From contig JAPOWV010000071.1 in the NCBI GenBank assembly GCA_026707445.1, positions 1 to 64,000 of the forward strand: DNA of 64,000 nucleotides, in the 5' to 3' direction. The translations under genes were made by a program, and so were the position numbers. The DNA comes from Gammaproteobacteria bacterium (lineage in GTDB: Bacteria; Pseudomonadota; Gammaproteobacteria; Steroidobacterales; Foliamicaceae). How positions within the stretch are numbered: position 1 is the stretch's first letter; every line of letters starts with the position of its first letter. Of the stretch, positions 18,804 to 28,066 are shown piece by piece. The notes under the pieces are model-generated. The model was not told the DNA's origin, did not search any database, and was given only the letters and a program-made list of their open reading frames with translations.

Positions 18804-20723
18804 TCAGTCAGGCAGCGCGAAGGCGACCAGCGCGTCGGACTGCGCCGTGCCCGCGCGCGCGTTTCCGCCGGCGGCGATCACGACGTATTGCCGGCCGCCG
18901 GCGCGGTAGGTGATCGGCACCGTCATCCCCGGCGCGGGGAGCTTGCCGGTCCACAGTTCATTGCCGGTCTCCACGTCCAGGGCGCGCAGGTTGTGGTCGA
19001 GGGTGGAGGCCACGAACACCAGGCCCCCGGCCGTCACGATGGGACCGCCGACGCTGGGCGAGCCCCAGCCGAACCCGGACGGCAATGTAATGCCCATCGC
19101 GCGCAGACGTCCCAGGGGCACCTGCCAGCGCAACTCGCCGCTGCCCATGTCGATGGCGCTCAGCGTACCCCACGGGGGCGGCGTACACGGAAACCCCGAA
19201 GGCGAGATCCAGACCTCGCCCTCCACGCGGTACGGCGTTCCGCTCAATGTGCGGTTCAGATAGTCGAGCGGCCCGTCATGCTCGCCCTCTTCCAGCGGCA
19301 CGAAGCGCAGCCAGGTAGCCAGGTTCTCGGCCTTGATCACGAGAAGATTGGTTGCCGGATCGAATGCCGCGCCGCCCCAGTTGCCCCCGCCCAGCGCTGA
19401 AGGAAACAGGATGCTGCCGCGGCGGCTGGGCGGCGTGAAAAGGCCGTCGTAGCGCGATTCGTCAAACCGCCTGCGGCACCACGCGCGGTCCAGCGCGGTG
19501 ATCCCGAAAAGGCTTTCGCGGTCCAGTTCGGTGCGGGCGAAGGTCGCGATGCCCGTGGGTATGGGCTGAGTGGGAAAGGCGGTCTCATCGGGCAGGTCGG
19601 ACGGGGGAATAGCCCGCTCCTCGATGGGGAAAACCGGTTCGCCCGTATCCCTGTCGAATACGAAGAGATGTCCGCTCTTGGTCTGCTGGATGGCGACCTC
19701 GCGCGCCTTTCCGTCCTTGCGGATGGTCACCAGCAGGGCGTGGCCCGGCAGATCGTAGTCGTACAGGTCGTGGTGAACGGTCTGGAACGACCAGGCGGGT
19801 TTGCCGGTTGCCCCGTCCACCGCCACCACGGCGTTGGCCAGCGGAAGATCCACGCGGCGGCCTCCGCCGTAGTAGTCCACCGATGGGCTGGTAGTGGGCA
19901 GAAATACCAGGTTGCGCGCCGGATCGGCGCTCATCGTGGTCCATACGTTGGCGGCGCCCGTCACGGCGCTGTACTCCGGCGGGATGGGATTGAACTCCCA
20001 GACCATTACCCCGGTTCGCACGTCAAAGGCCCGCACCACCCCGTCGTTCGCATTGGCTATGCCGTCGTTCGAGCCGCTGCCGGCGATCACCAGGTCGCCC
20101 AGCACCACCGGCGGCGACGACATGCCGCGAACCTCTCCTTCGCCATAGCCCTCGTAATCCCAGTGCGACACGTAGCCGGGGTGATCCGTGGCCGCGCCGA
20201 AGTCCCGGCAGGCTTCCCCGGTCAGCGCATCGATGGCGTGGACGGCGCCGGTGAAGTCGCCCTTGAAGATGCGCTTCAGGCAGGGCCCGGAAGATGCTTC
20301 CACCTGCTCCCAGTAGGCCACCCCGCGGCAGGTGCTCGGCCCGCGTTCCCCGGCGCGTTCCGCTTCGTTGCCCGTCAGCGCGGCGTGCGCATCGAACACC
20401 CAGACCTCTTCGCCGCTTTCGCCATCGACGGCGAACACCCGGTTGAACGGCGTGCAGAAATAGACCAGCCCGTTGGCCATCAGCGGCACCGCCTGCTGCG
20501 TCGACCCGATCCTGAAGGGGCCTTCCGCGTAGTCGCCGCTGTGGTGTACCCAGGCCTGTTCGAGACGGCCTACGTTCTCCCTGGTGATCTCATCCAGCGG
20601 GGAATACTGGCTGCCGCCGGGGTCCCTTCCGAAATTGGGCCACTCGCCCGCGGAGTCACGGCTGTCCTCCGCCGCCGGCGCGGCCGGGCCCGTCGACGCT
20701 ATCAGCAGACATGCCGCGACCAT
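18804..20723 (-). CDS. PQQ-dependent dehydrogenase (quinoprotein, glucose dehydrogenase-like)
   Basis: About 639 residues from ATG 20723. N-terminal hydrophobic leader MVAACLLIASTGPAAPAA, then an eight-bladed propeller with repeated PQQ-binding segments such as VVAVDGATGKPAWSFQTVHH and NLRALDVETGNELWTGKLP. The HHDLYDYDLPGHALLV segment is that of the membrane glucose dehydrogenase group, but the N-terminal membrane domain is missing, so this is a periplasmic soluble form. No cytochrome c CxxCH motif is seen. Oxidises an alcohol or sugar using PQQ and calcium. PQQ biosynthesis genes are not in the window. I rejected a longer start because it would run through a palindromic repeat. Confidence 0.88.
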   Translation of the reverse strand: MVAACLLIASTGPAAPAAEDSRDSAGEWPNFGRDPGGSQYSPLDEITRENVGRLEQAWVHHSGDYAEGPFRIGSTQQAVPLMANGLVYFCTPFNRVFAVDGESGEEVWVFDAHAALTGNEAERAGERGPSTCRGVAYWEQVEASSGPCLKRIFKGDFTGAVHAIDALTGEACRDFGAATDHPGYVSHWDYEGYGEGEVRGMSSPPVVLGDLVIAGSGSNDGIANANDGVVRAFDVRTGVMVWEFNPIPPEYSAVTGAANVWTTMSADPARNLVFLPTTSPSVDYYGGGRRVDLPLANAVVAVDGATGKPAWSFQTVHHDLYDYDLPGHALLVTIRKDGKAREVAIQQTKSGHLFVFDRDTGEPVFPIEERAIPPSDLPDETAFPTQPIPTGIATFARTELDRESLFGITALDRAWCRRRFDESRYDGLFTPPSRRGSILFPSALGGGNWGGAAFDPATNLLVIKAENLATWLRFVPLEEGEHDGPLDYLNRTLSGTPYRVEGEVWISPSGFPCTPPPWGTLSAIDMGSGELRWQVPLGRLRAMGITLPSGFGWGSPSVGGPIVTAGGLVFVASTLDHNLRALDVETGNELWTGKLPAPGMTVPITYRAGGRQYVVIAAGGNARAGTAQSDALVAFALPD

Positions 20724-20730
20724 GCCCGCA

Positions 20731-20769
20731 ACGAGGGCGTCCCTGGGGGCGAGGGCGTCCCGCCCTCGT
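20731..20769. repeat. Short dispersed palindrome, ACGAGGGCG...CGCCCTCGT
   Basis: A perfect 9-bp inverted repeat (20731-20739 with 20761-20769), with a second GAGGGCGTCC copy inside the loop. It lies in the 56-nt gap between the methyltransferase stop and the PQQ dehydrogenase start and shares words with the repeat at 17100-17130. It could slow or end transcription between the two genes. Confidence 0.55.
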
Positions 20770-20779
20770 GGCTGGGTGC

Positions 20780-21958
20780 TCAAGCGTTGCGCGTTGCGTG
20801 AACCCGCCCGAAGAACAGCACGCCCTTCTGGGCCTCGCGAACCGTGAATCCGGCCTTCTCGATCTCGGTCGGAAAATGGATGCTCGCGAATTCGTTGCGC
20901 CACACTTCCTGGTTCCAGCGATGGTCCCACCAGCGCCGGAAACGGCGGTAACCGGTGGGCGGGTGCTTGTCGCTCGGGAAATCGAACGGCTGGAACACGC
21001 CGTTCGGGCGCGTAATGCGCCGCACCTCGTCAACGATGTCCCTGGTGATCTGAGCCGGGGTCTCGTGAAAGACGATGTACGAAGCCACCACGTCGAAGAA
21101 ACCGTCCGGAAAGCCGGTCTTCTCGCCCAGCGCCTGCACGAAGTGCAGCTCCCTGCCGAGCTCGACCGCGCGCATGTGCGCATAACGCACCATCGGGGCG
21201 GAGACGTCCAGTCCCCACACCTCGGCATCCGGGAAACGGTCCTTCAGCGCCAGCGTCAACTGGCCGGGTCCGCAGGCCAGATCGAGAATGCGCTTGACCT
21301 GGCCGTCTTCCGGCGGCTCGACCGCCGCCGCCAGTTGCGCATGCACCTCGTCCTGGTCGTTATGACCCATGTAGAAGTGGTTGGTGCCGTAGTGATATAT
21401 GTGGCCGGCAAACGGATCGCCCACGTAGCCGCCGGGCTGAATGTGGATTTCGTGCGAAGCGTATTCCGGGACCTTGAGGTCCGGATCCAGCTTCACCGAG
21501 CCCGGACCGGCCTTGTCGGCCGCGTCCAGCTCCGCCAGGTAGGTGTCGGCCTTGCCGTGGAACTCCTCCTGCAGGATCTTCCAGCTGATCTGCTGGCCGC
21601 TGATCCAGTAGCGCATGCTGGCGCCGATCACCGGATCGCGTTCCAGTACTTCGCGCAGCGCCTCGATCGAAAGATCGGCGGCGGGATCGATGCCCTCCTG
21701 CTTGAAGATGGCTTCGGCGCGAACCTGTGCGGCGCGGCCGAGAGGACCGTTCGACCAGACGCGGAAGCCGGTCAGGAAGTCCTGGCGGCTTTCCAGGTCA
21801 AGACTGGCCAGGCGCTCCAGCTTGCCGATGTTGCCGCGCGGCTCGAAGTCGAACGGCGGCGAAGGCGGGGTGGCCGTGGACGCGCTCGCCTTGCGCGAAG
21901 CCACCGTGGCCGAAAAGGCCGCGGCCAGAGAACCCAGTATCGTGCGTCGATTCATCAT
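20780..21958 (-). CDS. Tat-exported class I methyltransferase-fold protein
   Basis: 392 residues. MMNRRTILGSLAAAFSATVA is a twin-arginine signal. Residues about 195-330 form a methyltransferase fold: motif I ILDLACGPGQLTLALKD, motif II EVWGLDVSAPMV, and RRITRPNGVFQPFDFPSDKH. The N-terminal 170 residues are of unknown type. Folded export of an S-adenosylmethionine-dependent enzyme is unexpected because the cofactor is cytoplasmic. It overlaps the stop of the upstream small gene by 4 nt and precedes the PQQ dehydrogenase, so these three form one transcription unit. Fold assignment is firm, the reaction is unknown. Confidence 0.88.
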   Translation of the reverse strand: MMNRRTILGSLAAAFSATVASRKASASTATPPSPPFDFEPRGNIGKLERLASLDLESRQDFLTGFRVWSNGPLGRAAQVRAEAIFKQEGIDPAADLSIEALREVLERDPVIGASMRYWISGQQISWKILQEEFHGKADTYLAELDAADKAGPGSVKLDPDLKVPEYASHEIHIQPGGYVGDPFAGHIYHYGTNHFYMGHNDQDEVHAQLAAAVEPPEDGQVKRILDLACGPGQLTLALKDRFPDAEVWGLDVSAPMVRYAHMRAVELGRELHFVQALGEKTGFPDGFFDVVASYIVFHETPAQITRDIVDEVRRITRPNGVFQPFDFPSDKHPPTGYRRFRRWWDHRWNQEVWRNEFASIHFPTEIEKAGFTVREAQKGVLFFGRVHATRNA

Positions 21959-22314
21959 GACTGGTCACCTCCCATGCCCGACCGGTTGCGGAACTCCATC
22001 ATCGGCTGACCCTCGCCCGAATGCCCCACCGTGATCGAACCAAAGGTCCGCTCGATGAAGGCGTCGCGCTCGGCACGCCAGGACGCCTCCTCCTCGGCGC
22101 TCGGCATATACCCCTCGATCATCTCGCGGGTCACCTTGCCATGGTCCTCCAGCAATCGCTCCATGATCTTCGTGCGCCGGGCCTGCACCCAGAGCTCGGT
22201 ACTCACCGACACCAGCGCCGTCATCAGATGATCCATCGCCGGATCCTTCATGAACGTCGCCTGGTCCGTGTCGGACTTGATGAAATCGGCCGTGTAGCCG
22301 GGATTGTCACTCAT
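21955..22314 (-). CDS. Conserved small protein of unknown function, coupled to methyltransferase
   Basis: 119 residues, mainly helical and charged, with no signal peptide: NPGYTADFIKSDTDQATF at the start, then ALVSVSTELWVQARRTKIME and a Glu-rich segment SAEEEASWRAERDAFIER. No cysteine pairs or known motif. Start ATG at 22314 is preceded by GGGGGAG about 6 nt away. Its stop overlaps the Tat methyltransferase start by 4 nt. The tight coupling suggests a partner or chaperone for the exported protein. Not recognised further. Confidence 0.75.
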   Translation of the reverse strand: MSDNPGYTADFIKSDTDQATFMKDPAMDHLMTALVSVSTELWVQARRTKIMERLLEDHGKVTREMIEGYMPSAEEEASWRAERDAFIERTFGSITVGHSGEGQPMMEFRNRSGMGGDQS

Positions 22315-22355
22315 GGTCTTCTCCCCCATGCTGAACCCTTGATTATAGGGCCTGT

Positions 22356-23858
22356 TCAGGGGTCGGAAGGAGTGAGGGAGAGGATGCGGTCGACGCGGAA
22401 GGTGCGCTCGTCCTCGCGCAGCATGCACCAGGCGCGCATGCCGAGGAATTCCCGGTTGGACCAGGAGCGCATGCCCACCTCCAGCGGGCGGATGCGGCGT
22501 CGCGTACGCACGTCGTTGCGCTTCAGGTACTCCATGTCCAGGGGGCTGGCGTCTGCGATGGCTTTCTCGATGATTTCGAGCTTGCTGTCCGTGGACAGAC
22601 TTCGTTCCGCGCGCTTGTATTGCTCGCCGGTCAGGAAGCGCTGTACGCGCCAGTCGCAACGGATGGATCCCGCCGTCAGCGGGCGGCTCAGCACCAGCCC
22701 CTCGAAGGACGTGCAGCGGCTGAGGGCAACGTAGGTCTGACCGGCGGCGAACACCCGATCGAGATCGACCACCATCCGCTCGAAGGTCTTGCCCTGGCTC
22801 TTGTGGACGGTCACCGCCCAGGCCAGCCGGAACGGAAACTGGGTGAAGGTTCCCGCCGGACTGCTGACGATGGACCCCTCGCGGGCCTCGAAACGGATCA
22901 GCTCCCATTCGTAGGGCTCGACCCGAACGCGGCGTCCGGAATCGGCCAGACGCACAAGCACATAGGCCTCGCCGCCGCCGATCTCCACGCCTTCGATCAC
23001 GCCGATGCTGCCGTTGACCCAACGCCCGGCGCCGTCGTTGTTCAGCAGCATGACCTGGGCGCCGGCCTTGAAGCGCAGTTGCGCCTCCGTGGGGTAGTAC
23101 TCGCGGCCGAAGGCTCCCTCGATCGCGGCATCGAACCGATGCTCGGGCGCCGCCAGACCGTCCAGCCGGGAGCGGTTGATCAGGCCCGCCTTGCGGTTGG
23201 TGCCGGTCAGCGTGATGTAGCCCTCGCCGTCGGGTGGATCGAAATGGGGGTCCACCCGGCGATTCAGGCGCTCCAGGTCGCGGTCCTCCAGCGATTTCTT
23301 GCGAACGCGGTTCAGCAAGCGCACGAACTCGCTGTCGCGCTGCCGGAATACGCGCGTGAGCTCGATGATCTCCAGCTCCACGTCCTCGAGCGCACGGGCG
23401 CTGAAGAAGTGGGGGGACTCGTAGACCTCACGCAGAGCCTGGTGCTCGAGCCCGGTAACCACCGGCGGAAGCTGGTAGAGGTCGCCGATGAACACCATGT
23501 GAACGCCGCCGAAGCGCGCGTTGGATCGGGGGCCGTAGCGCCGCAGAAACAGGTCCACGCAGTCGAGCAGGTCGGCCCGCAGCATCGATACCTCGTCGAT
23601 GATCAGCGTGCGCAGGGTCCTGTAGAGCTTCGCGTTGCGCGGCTTGCCGCGGCGCGCGGCGATGGCCTGCGGCGTTACGTCGATCCCGAAGCCGAAAAAG
23701 CGGTGAACGGTCTGGCCGCCCACGTTCAGCGCCGCCACTCCGGTCGGCGCCAGGACCACCGGGTCCCAATCGACGCTTTCGCAGAAGTGGCTCAGGAGAG
23801 TGGACTTGCCGGTACCCGCGCTGCCGGTGATCAGCAGGTGCCGGCCGCCCTGTTCCAT
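22356..23858 (-). CDS. PIF1-like superfamily I helicase with C-terminal WYL-like segment
   Basis: At least 500 residues. Walker A is GSAGTGKST (residues 12-20), Walker B is LIIDEVSM (85-92), and later helicase motifs include FIGDLYQLPPV, ELTRVFRQ, VTVHKSQGKTFERMVVD and YVALSRCTSFEGLVL, the RecD2/PIF1 type that unwinds DNA 5' to 3'. The final 70 residues (ADASPLDMEYLKRNDVRT to RVDRILSL) resemble a WYL ligand-sensing module. The frame stays open upstream (residues like ITDEFARALEG) as far as a TGA in the lolB 3' end, but has no ATG or GTG there, so the true start may be a rare codon. Follows lolB, in the place where ispE is usually found. Confidence 0.88.
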   Translation of the reverse strand: MEQGGRHLLITGSAGTGKSTLLSHFCESVDWDPVVLAPTGVAALNVGGQTVHRFFGFGIDVTPQAIAARRGKPRNAKLYRTLRTLIIDEVSMLRADLLDCVDLFLRRYGPRSNARFGGVHMVFIGDLYQLPPVVTGLEHQALREVYESPHFFSARALEDVELEIIELTRVFRQRDSEFVRLLNRVRKKSLEDRDLERLNRRVDPHFDPPDGEGYITLTGTNRKAGLINRSRLDGLAAPEHRFDAAIEGAFGREYYPTEAQLRFKAGAQVMLLNNDGAGRWVNGSIGVIEGVEIGGGEAYVLVRLADSGRRVRVEPYEWELIRFEAREGSIVSSPAGTFTQFPFRLAWAVTVHKSQGKTFERMVVDLDRVFAAGQTYVALSRCTSFEGLVLSRPLTAGSIRCDWRVQRFLTGEQYKRAERSLSTDSKLEIIEKAIADASPLDMEYLKRNDVRTRRRIRPLEVGMRSWSNREFLGMRAWCMLREDERTFRVDRILSLTPSDP

Positions 23859-23904
23859 CCCCTCGAGCGCGCGGGCGAACTCGTCGGTGATCCGTATTCT
23901 CTCG

Positions 23905-24504
23905 TCAGCGGGCAGGCGGCAACTCCCAGTTCGTGATGGCGACCCTCATGGAAGCGCCCGGGCCGGATATATTGAGCCTGCGGGGAACGGCAAGGTCGCC
24001 CGAGCGGGCCAGCGCGTTCACCTCGATCCGCCAGCCGTCCTGGCGGAATTCCCGCACTGCGCCCTGCCCGGAACTGTATTCGGTGAACGGAGAACCAGGG
24101 TCCGGCAGTCCGCGCAGCCAGTAGGGAAGGCTTTGCAGCGGCGCGCTGTCGCACAGCATCTCCAGCTCGTCGATCTGCATGCCGGGCGCGCACATCGAAA
24201 CCCAGTCGCCCTCGCTGAACAGGTTGACGTCGCCGTCCTCGATCCGCACGCGCTCGGCGCCCACGCCCCAGGGTCCGCTCAATTCCAGCCGCGCCAGGGG
24301 GCCCTCCTGGCGCCACAGCACGTTGGCCTGCGCGCCCCGGCCCTCCCGATTCAGCGCCACCCGGCCGCGCAGCCCCCACGATTCAAGTTCCGCCAACGCG
24401 GCCGCGTCCAGGACGGCGGGGACGCGATTGCCTGCCGCCGTGCAGCCCGCAAGCAGCCATGCGACAGCAACCAGGAATCCGGTAAACGCCGCTTTTTGCC
24501 TCAC
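23905..24504 (-). CDS. lolB: Outer-membrane lipoprotein insertion protein LolB
   Basis: 199 residues. Signal peptide with lipobox LAGC, Cys21. LolB receives lipoproteins from LolA in the periplasm and inserts them into the outer membrane. Visible features are WGLRGRVALNREGRGAQANV, WRQEGPLARLELSGPWG and the C-terminal PRRLNISGPGASMRVAIT strand pattern of the LolA/LolB fold. It overlaps the TPR lipoprotein stop by 4 nt, a pairing conserved in many gammaproteobacteria. Confidence 0.92.
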   Translation of the reverse strand: MRQKAAFTGFLVAVAWLLAGCTAAGNRVPAVLDAAALAELESWGLRGRVALNREGRGAQANVLWRQEGPLARLELSGPWGVGAERVRIEDGDVNLFSEGDWVSMCAPGMQIDELEMLCDSAPLQSLPYWLRGLPDPGSPFTEYSSGQGAVREFRQDGWRIEVNALARSGDLAVPRRLNISGPGASMRVAITNWELPPAR

Positions 24505-26150
24505 CGCGAATACCTTTCCCGGACTGCCTCCAGGAGGGCGGTGTCGTCGTACTGCGCCAGCGATTCGCGAAGCAGTTCGTCGGCCCGATCAATCTGCCCC
24601 AGCTCGTACAGGACCTCGCAAAGGTGGGCGGCGACTTCGGGATGCGGAAGGCTCTCAAGCGCCTGCTCCAGCAGCGGCACCGCCTCCTCCTTTCTGCCAA
24701 GGCGGTAAAGCACCCAGCCCATGCTGTCCACGATCGCGGGCGAGCCGGGATCGAGCTCCAGCGCCAGGCTGATGTGCCCGTGGGCCTCCTCAAGGCGTAT
24801 GCCCCGGTCCGCCAGCGTGTATCCCAGGGCATTGAGCACTTCCGAGTCGCGCGGGTAGTCGTCCAGCAGGTCCTCCATCTCGCGTATGGCCCTGCGGTGT
24901 TCCTCGAGGTCCAGCAGCAGGTGCGCCCTCTGCATCCTCAGGCGGCGGCTCTGCGGCCGGTAGCGAAGGGCTTCCTCATAAGCCGCCAACGCCTGGACGT
25001 CCCGGCCGGCGGCCCGCATCGCGAAGGCGAACAGCGGCAGGCTTTCGAAAGCGTGCCGGGGATAACGTCCGACATGATCCAGCAGGGTTGCCAGCGCTTC
25101 GTCGATTTCATCCCGCGCGACGAATGCCCTGACCAGCAACTCCGTGGCCGCAGGCGCAAGCCGGTCCGACTCGATCCCGGCGAGCCACTCGATCGACTCC
25201 AGCCAATCCTCGCGCCCGGCGGCGATCTGCCCCAGGGCCAACCGGCAGGAATCGGCCCGGTAGCCGCGCAAAAAAAGCTCAAGATATATCGGCTCGGCGA
25301 TATTGCCCGCACCCAGCGCCTGCAGAATTCTCGCCTCCTGCATGGCCAGGTCCAGCGAGCCCGGGTTGGCCGCGCGCAGATTCCTGAGGCGGCTCAAGGC
25401 CTCGCGCGGCTGGCGCGCCTCCAGAAGCAACACCACATAGTTCTGTTCCAGCGCCAGGCTGTCGCGAGTGGCCAGTTGCTCCGTCAGCCGCGCGAGGGCG
25501 GCATCCGGCTCGCCGGCGCGCAACAGCGCGGTGGCCGCGAGCGCATGCGCGTCGTCGGCCAGGGGATCTCGGCGCAACAGGAGATCGGCCAGACGGGCGG
25601 CCTGCGAGAATTCGTTCGCGGCAAGCGCAACCCGCGCCGCGAGACTCATGACATCGGGCGATTCGGGATGCCCGGCGGCCAACCGGGCGGTCAGCGGCTC
25701 CAGGTCCGCCGTGGTCAGCGCATCCGAATTGATCCCGTTCAGCCGCTCCTCGAGCGCTGCGAGAAAGCGGCCGTCATCCGCATCCGTGGAAAGACCGGCG
25801 CGCGCCGCCTCGAACGCCGCCGGCATGTCTCCGGCAGCCGCGTGCAGGGCCGTCAGCAGCGCCAGGACTTCCGGATCGCCACTGTCGCTTGCATGCCACA
25901 AGATCGCCGCTTCCAGGGCGAGGGCATAGAGATCGCGCCGGAACGCGAACTCCGCCGCATCCCGAGCCTTCGACGCTGTCGCTGCGCCTTCCGGCGATCG
26001 TTGCGCTTCAGCCAGCAGAGCGCGGGCCTCACTACCCGGAAACGCCGGCCAACCGGCCTCGGCCAGCCACATCTGCGCGCTCGCGCAAGCCGCGAGCAGG
26101 AACCCTGCGAGAAAGACGGCGGCCAGCCTGGCCCGGGGACGAACATCCAC
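24501..26150 (-). CDS. TPR-repeat lipoprotein upstream of lolB
   Basis: 549 residues. Lipoprotein signal with LAAC, Cys22. The rest is tetratricopeptide-like: repeated helical pairs, clearest in the C-terminal third (SEVLNALGYTLADRGIRLEE, PAIVDSMGWVLYRLGRKEEA). The same gene order, TPR protein then lolB, is common in gammaproteobacteria next to hemA-prfA. Its partner is unknown; TPR lipoproteins often scaffold envelope complexes. It is divergent from prfA, with 61 nt between them. The usual neighbour hemA is absent. Confidence 0.88.
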   Translation of the reverse strand: MDVRPRARLAAVFLAGFLLAACASAQMWLAEAGWPAFPGSEARALLAEAQRSPEGAATASKARDAAEFAFRRDLYALALEAAILWHASDSGDPEVLALLTALHAAAGDMPAAFEAARAGLSTDADDGRFLAALEERLNGINSDALTTADLEPLTARLAAGHPESPDVMSLAARVALAANEFSQAARLADLLLRRDPLADDAHALAATALLRAGEPDAALARLTEQLATRDSLALEQNYVVLLLEARQPREALSRLRNLRAANPGSLDLAMQEARILQALGAGNIAEPIYLELFLRGYRADSCRLALGQIAAGREDWLESIEWLAGIESDRLAPAATELLVRAFVARDEIDEALATLLDHVGRYPRHAFESLPLFAFAMRAAGRDVQALAAYEEALRYRPQSRRLRMQRAHLLLDLEEHRRAIREMEDLLDDYPRDSEVLNALGYTLADRGIRLEEAHGHISLALELDPGSPAIVDSMGWVLYRLGRKEEAVPLLEQALESLPHPEVAAHLCEVLYELGQIDRADELLRESLAQYDDTALLEAVRERYSR

Positions 26151-26211
26151 ACTGCGATAATAGCCTCAGTGCCAGGCACCGCCGGTCAAAAGGCCCCACG
26201 CGGAAACGACC

Positions 26212-27297
26212 ATGAACACCGCCCTGCTGGAAAAACTCCGCGGCCTCAAGGCCCGTTTTCAACAACTTGAGTCGTCGCTGGCCGATCCGGAAGTACTTTC
26301 GGATCCGGTGCGCCGGCGCGATGCCGGCCGCGAGCACGCGCGTCTTCAGCCCCTGGCCAGCCTGCTGGAGCGCCTGGAGCGGGCGCTGGAAACGGAGGCT
26401 TCGGCGGAAGAAATGCTCGGCGGCGGCGACGAGGAACTGCGCGAGCTGGCGCGGGAGGAAGCCGATGAGGCGCGGCGCGAGCAGGCGGCCCTCGAAGTCC
26501 GGTTGCGCCGCTTTTTGCTCAAGCCCGACCCGCGCGACGCGCGCGACGTGTACCTCGAGATCCGCGCCGGCACCGGCGGAGACGAAGCGGCGATTTTCGC
26601 CGGCGACCTGTTCCGCATGTACACCCGCTATTCGGAGGCGCGCGGCTGGAAGCAGGAGATCATCCAGATGAGCGAGGGCGAACACGGCGGCTACAAGGAA
26701 ATCGTCTGCCGGCTGGCCGGCAAGCGGGTCTTTTCCTACCTGCGGTTCGAGTCCGGCGCCCATCGCGTGCAGCGGGTGCCGGAAACGGAGTCGCAAGGAC
26801 GGATCCACACCTCGGCCTGCACCGTGGCGGTGCTTCCGGAAGCCGAGGAAACGGGAGAAATCGAGATCGATCCCGGCGACCTGCGGGTCGATACCTATCG
26901 CGCGTCAGGCGCCGGCGGCCAGCACGTCAACAAGACCGATTCCGCGGTCCGCCTCACCCACCTGCCCACGGGAATCGTCGTGGAGTGTCAGGACGAGCGT
27001 TCGCAGCACAAGAACCGCGCCCGGGCGCTGTCGCTGCTGCGCGCGCGCTTACTGGACGCCGAGCAGAGCCGCCTGGAGCGTGAGCGTGCGGAGGAGAGGC
27101 GCTCGCAGGTGGGCAGCGGCGACCGCTCCGAGCGCATCCGCACCTACAACTTCCCGCAGGGCCGGGTCACCGACCACCGCATCAACCTGAGCCTCTACAA
27201 GCTTCCGCAGATCATGGAAGGCGACCTCGACGGGATCATCGAGCCGCTGCGCCAGCATATGGAGGCCGAACAGCTCGCCACGCTCGACGCCGGCTGA
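26212..27297 (+). CDS. prfA: Peptide chain release factor 1
   Basis: 361 residues, full length. RF1 reads UAA and UAG stop codons and triggers hydrolysis of the nascent chain. The GGQ motif sits in [20 protein letters not shown], and the stop-codon-reading PxT motif is PET in [17 protein letters not shown]. The Gln of GGQ is the target of PrmC, whose gene is 10 kb downstream (37840) instead of next door as usual. Confidence 0.97.
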   Translation: MNTALLEKLRGLKARFQQLESSLADPEVLSDPVRRRDAGREHARLQPLASLLERLERALETEASAEEMLGGGDEELRELAREEADEARREQAALEVRLRRFLLKPDPRDARDVYLEIRAGTGGDEAAIFAGDLFRMYTRYSEARGWKQEIIQMSEGEHGGYKEIVCRLAGKRVFSYLRFESGAHRVQRVPETESQGRIHTSACTVAVLPEAEETGEIEIDPGDLRVDTYRASGAGGQHVNKTDSAVRLTHLPTGIVVECQDERSQHKNRARALSLLRARLLDAEQSRLERERAEERRSQVGSGDRSERIRTYNFPQGRVTDHRINLSLYKLPQIMEGDLDGIIEPLRQHMEAEQLATLDAG

Positions 27298-27306
27298 GAC
27301 ACAAGC

Positions 27307-28050
27307 CTAAAACTCCTCCAGCAGCCGGCCGAATCCCATGACCCTGTCGTCGATGCCGTTGGCCCTCAGCGCGTGCCAGTAAGTCGCGGTGTTGATGGCG
27401 ATCACGGGCTTGCCGAGCAGCCGTTCCGCGCCCGCGGCCAGGCGGATCGCCGACAGGTTGGTGCCCACCTGCACCAGCGCGTCGACATCGTCGCCGTCGA
27501 GTTCCCGGAATACGCTGGCCACCCGCGATTCCGGCACTTCCGCGATGGCGGTCCATGAGGGACAGCGCAGGCAGGAATCGCGCACGACATTGAAGCCACG
27601 GTCCGACAGGTAGCGGCTGACTTCGCGGTTGGCCACCGGGTAGTAGGGCGACATGAACGCGACGTTGCGCGAGCCGCAGGCATCGAGCGCATCGGCCACG
27701 GCCTCGGAGCCCACGGAAAGCTTCAGTTCCGCGATCTCCTCGATCCTCTTCTTCCATTCCGTGCCGCCCTTTACGCCGCCGTAAAAGGTCACCGCTGACA
27801 TCCCCATGACCAGGTAGTCGGGCTTGCACGTCAGCACGCCGCGAACGGCTGCCGCCGTATTCTCGGAAATCTCGATGGTGCCGGCCATGAAGGTCTCGTC
27901 CGATATCGCATTGGCGTCCTGAATGATGATCCGCGAGTAGTGATTGGTCACGCCCGGCGGGCGCAGGTCGTCGAAATCCGGTTGCACGATGGTGTTCGTC
28001 GAAGGCCCCAGCACCCCGAACTTTTTTCGCCATCCCAATGCATCGGTCAT
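27307..28050 (-). CDS. Arylmalonate decarboxylase/maleate isomerase-family protein lacking catalytic cysteines
   Basis: 247 residues of the Asp/Glu racemase superfamily. Family markers are FGVLGPSTNTIVQPDF at the N-terminus, VMGMSAVTFYGG (residues 81-92), AFMSPYYPVANREV and the C-terminal MGFGRLLEEF. Compared with arylmalonate decarboxylase, Gly and Ser of the MGxS site are kept but the C-terminal catalytic Cys position is Val195 (LVQVGTNLS), and the first racemase Cys is also absent. Such a protein would need a different mechanism or be non-catalytic. Last gene of a probable three-gene operon (17 nt after the cyclodeaminase gene). Confidence 0.8.
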   Translation of the reverse strand: MTDALGWRKKFGVLGPSTNTIVQPDFDDLRPPGVTNHYSRIIIQDANAISDETFMAGTIEISENTAAAVRGVLTCKPDYLVMGMSAVTFYGGVKGGTEWKKRIEEIAELKLSVGSEAVADALDACGSRNVAFMSPYYPVANREVSRYLSDRGFNVVRDSCLRCPSWTAIAEVPESRVASVFRELDGDDVDALVQVGTNLSAIRLAAGAERLLGKPVIAINTATYWHALRANGIDDRVMGFGRLLEEF

Positions 28051-28066
28051 CGTTTATTCCTCCGGT

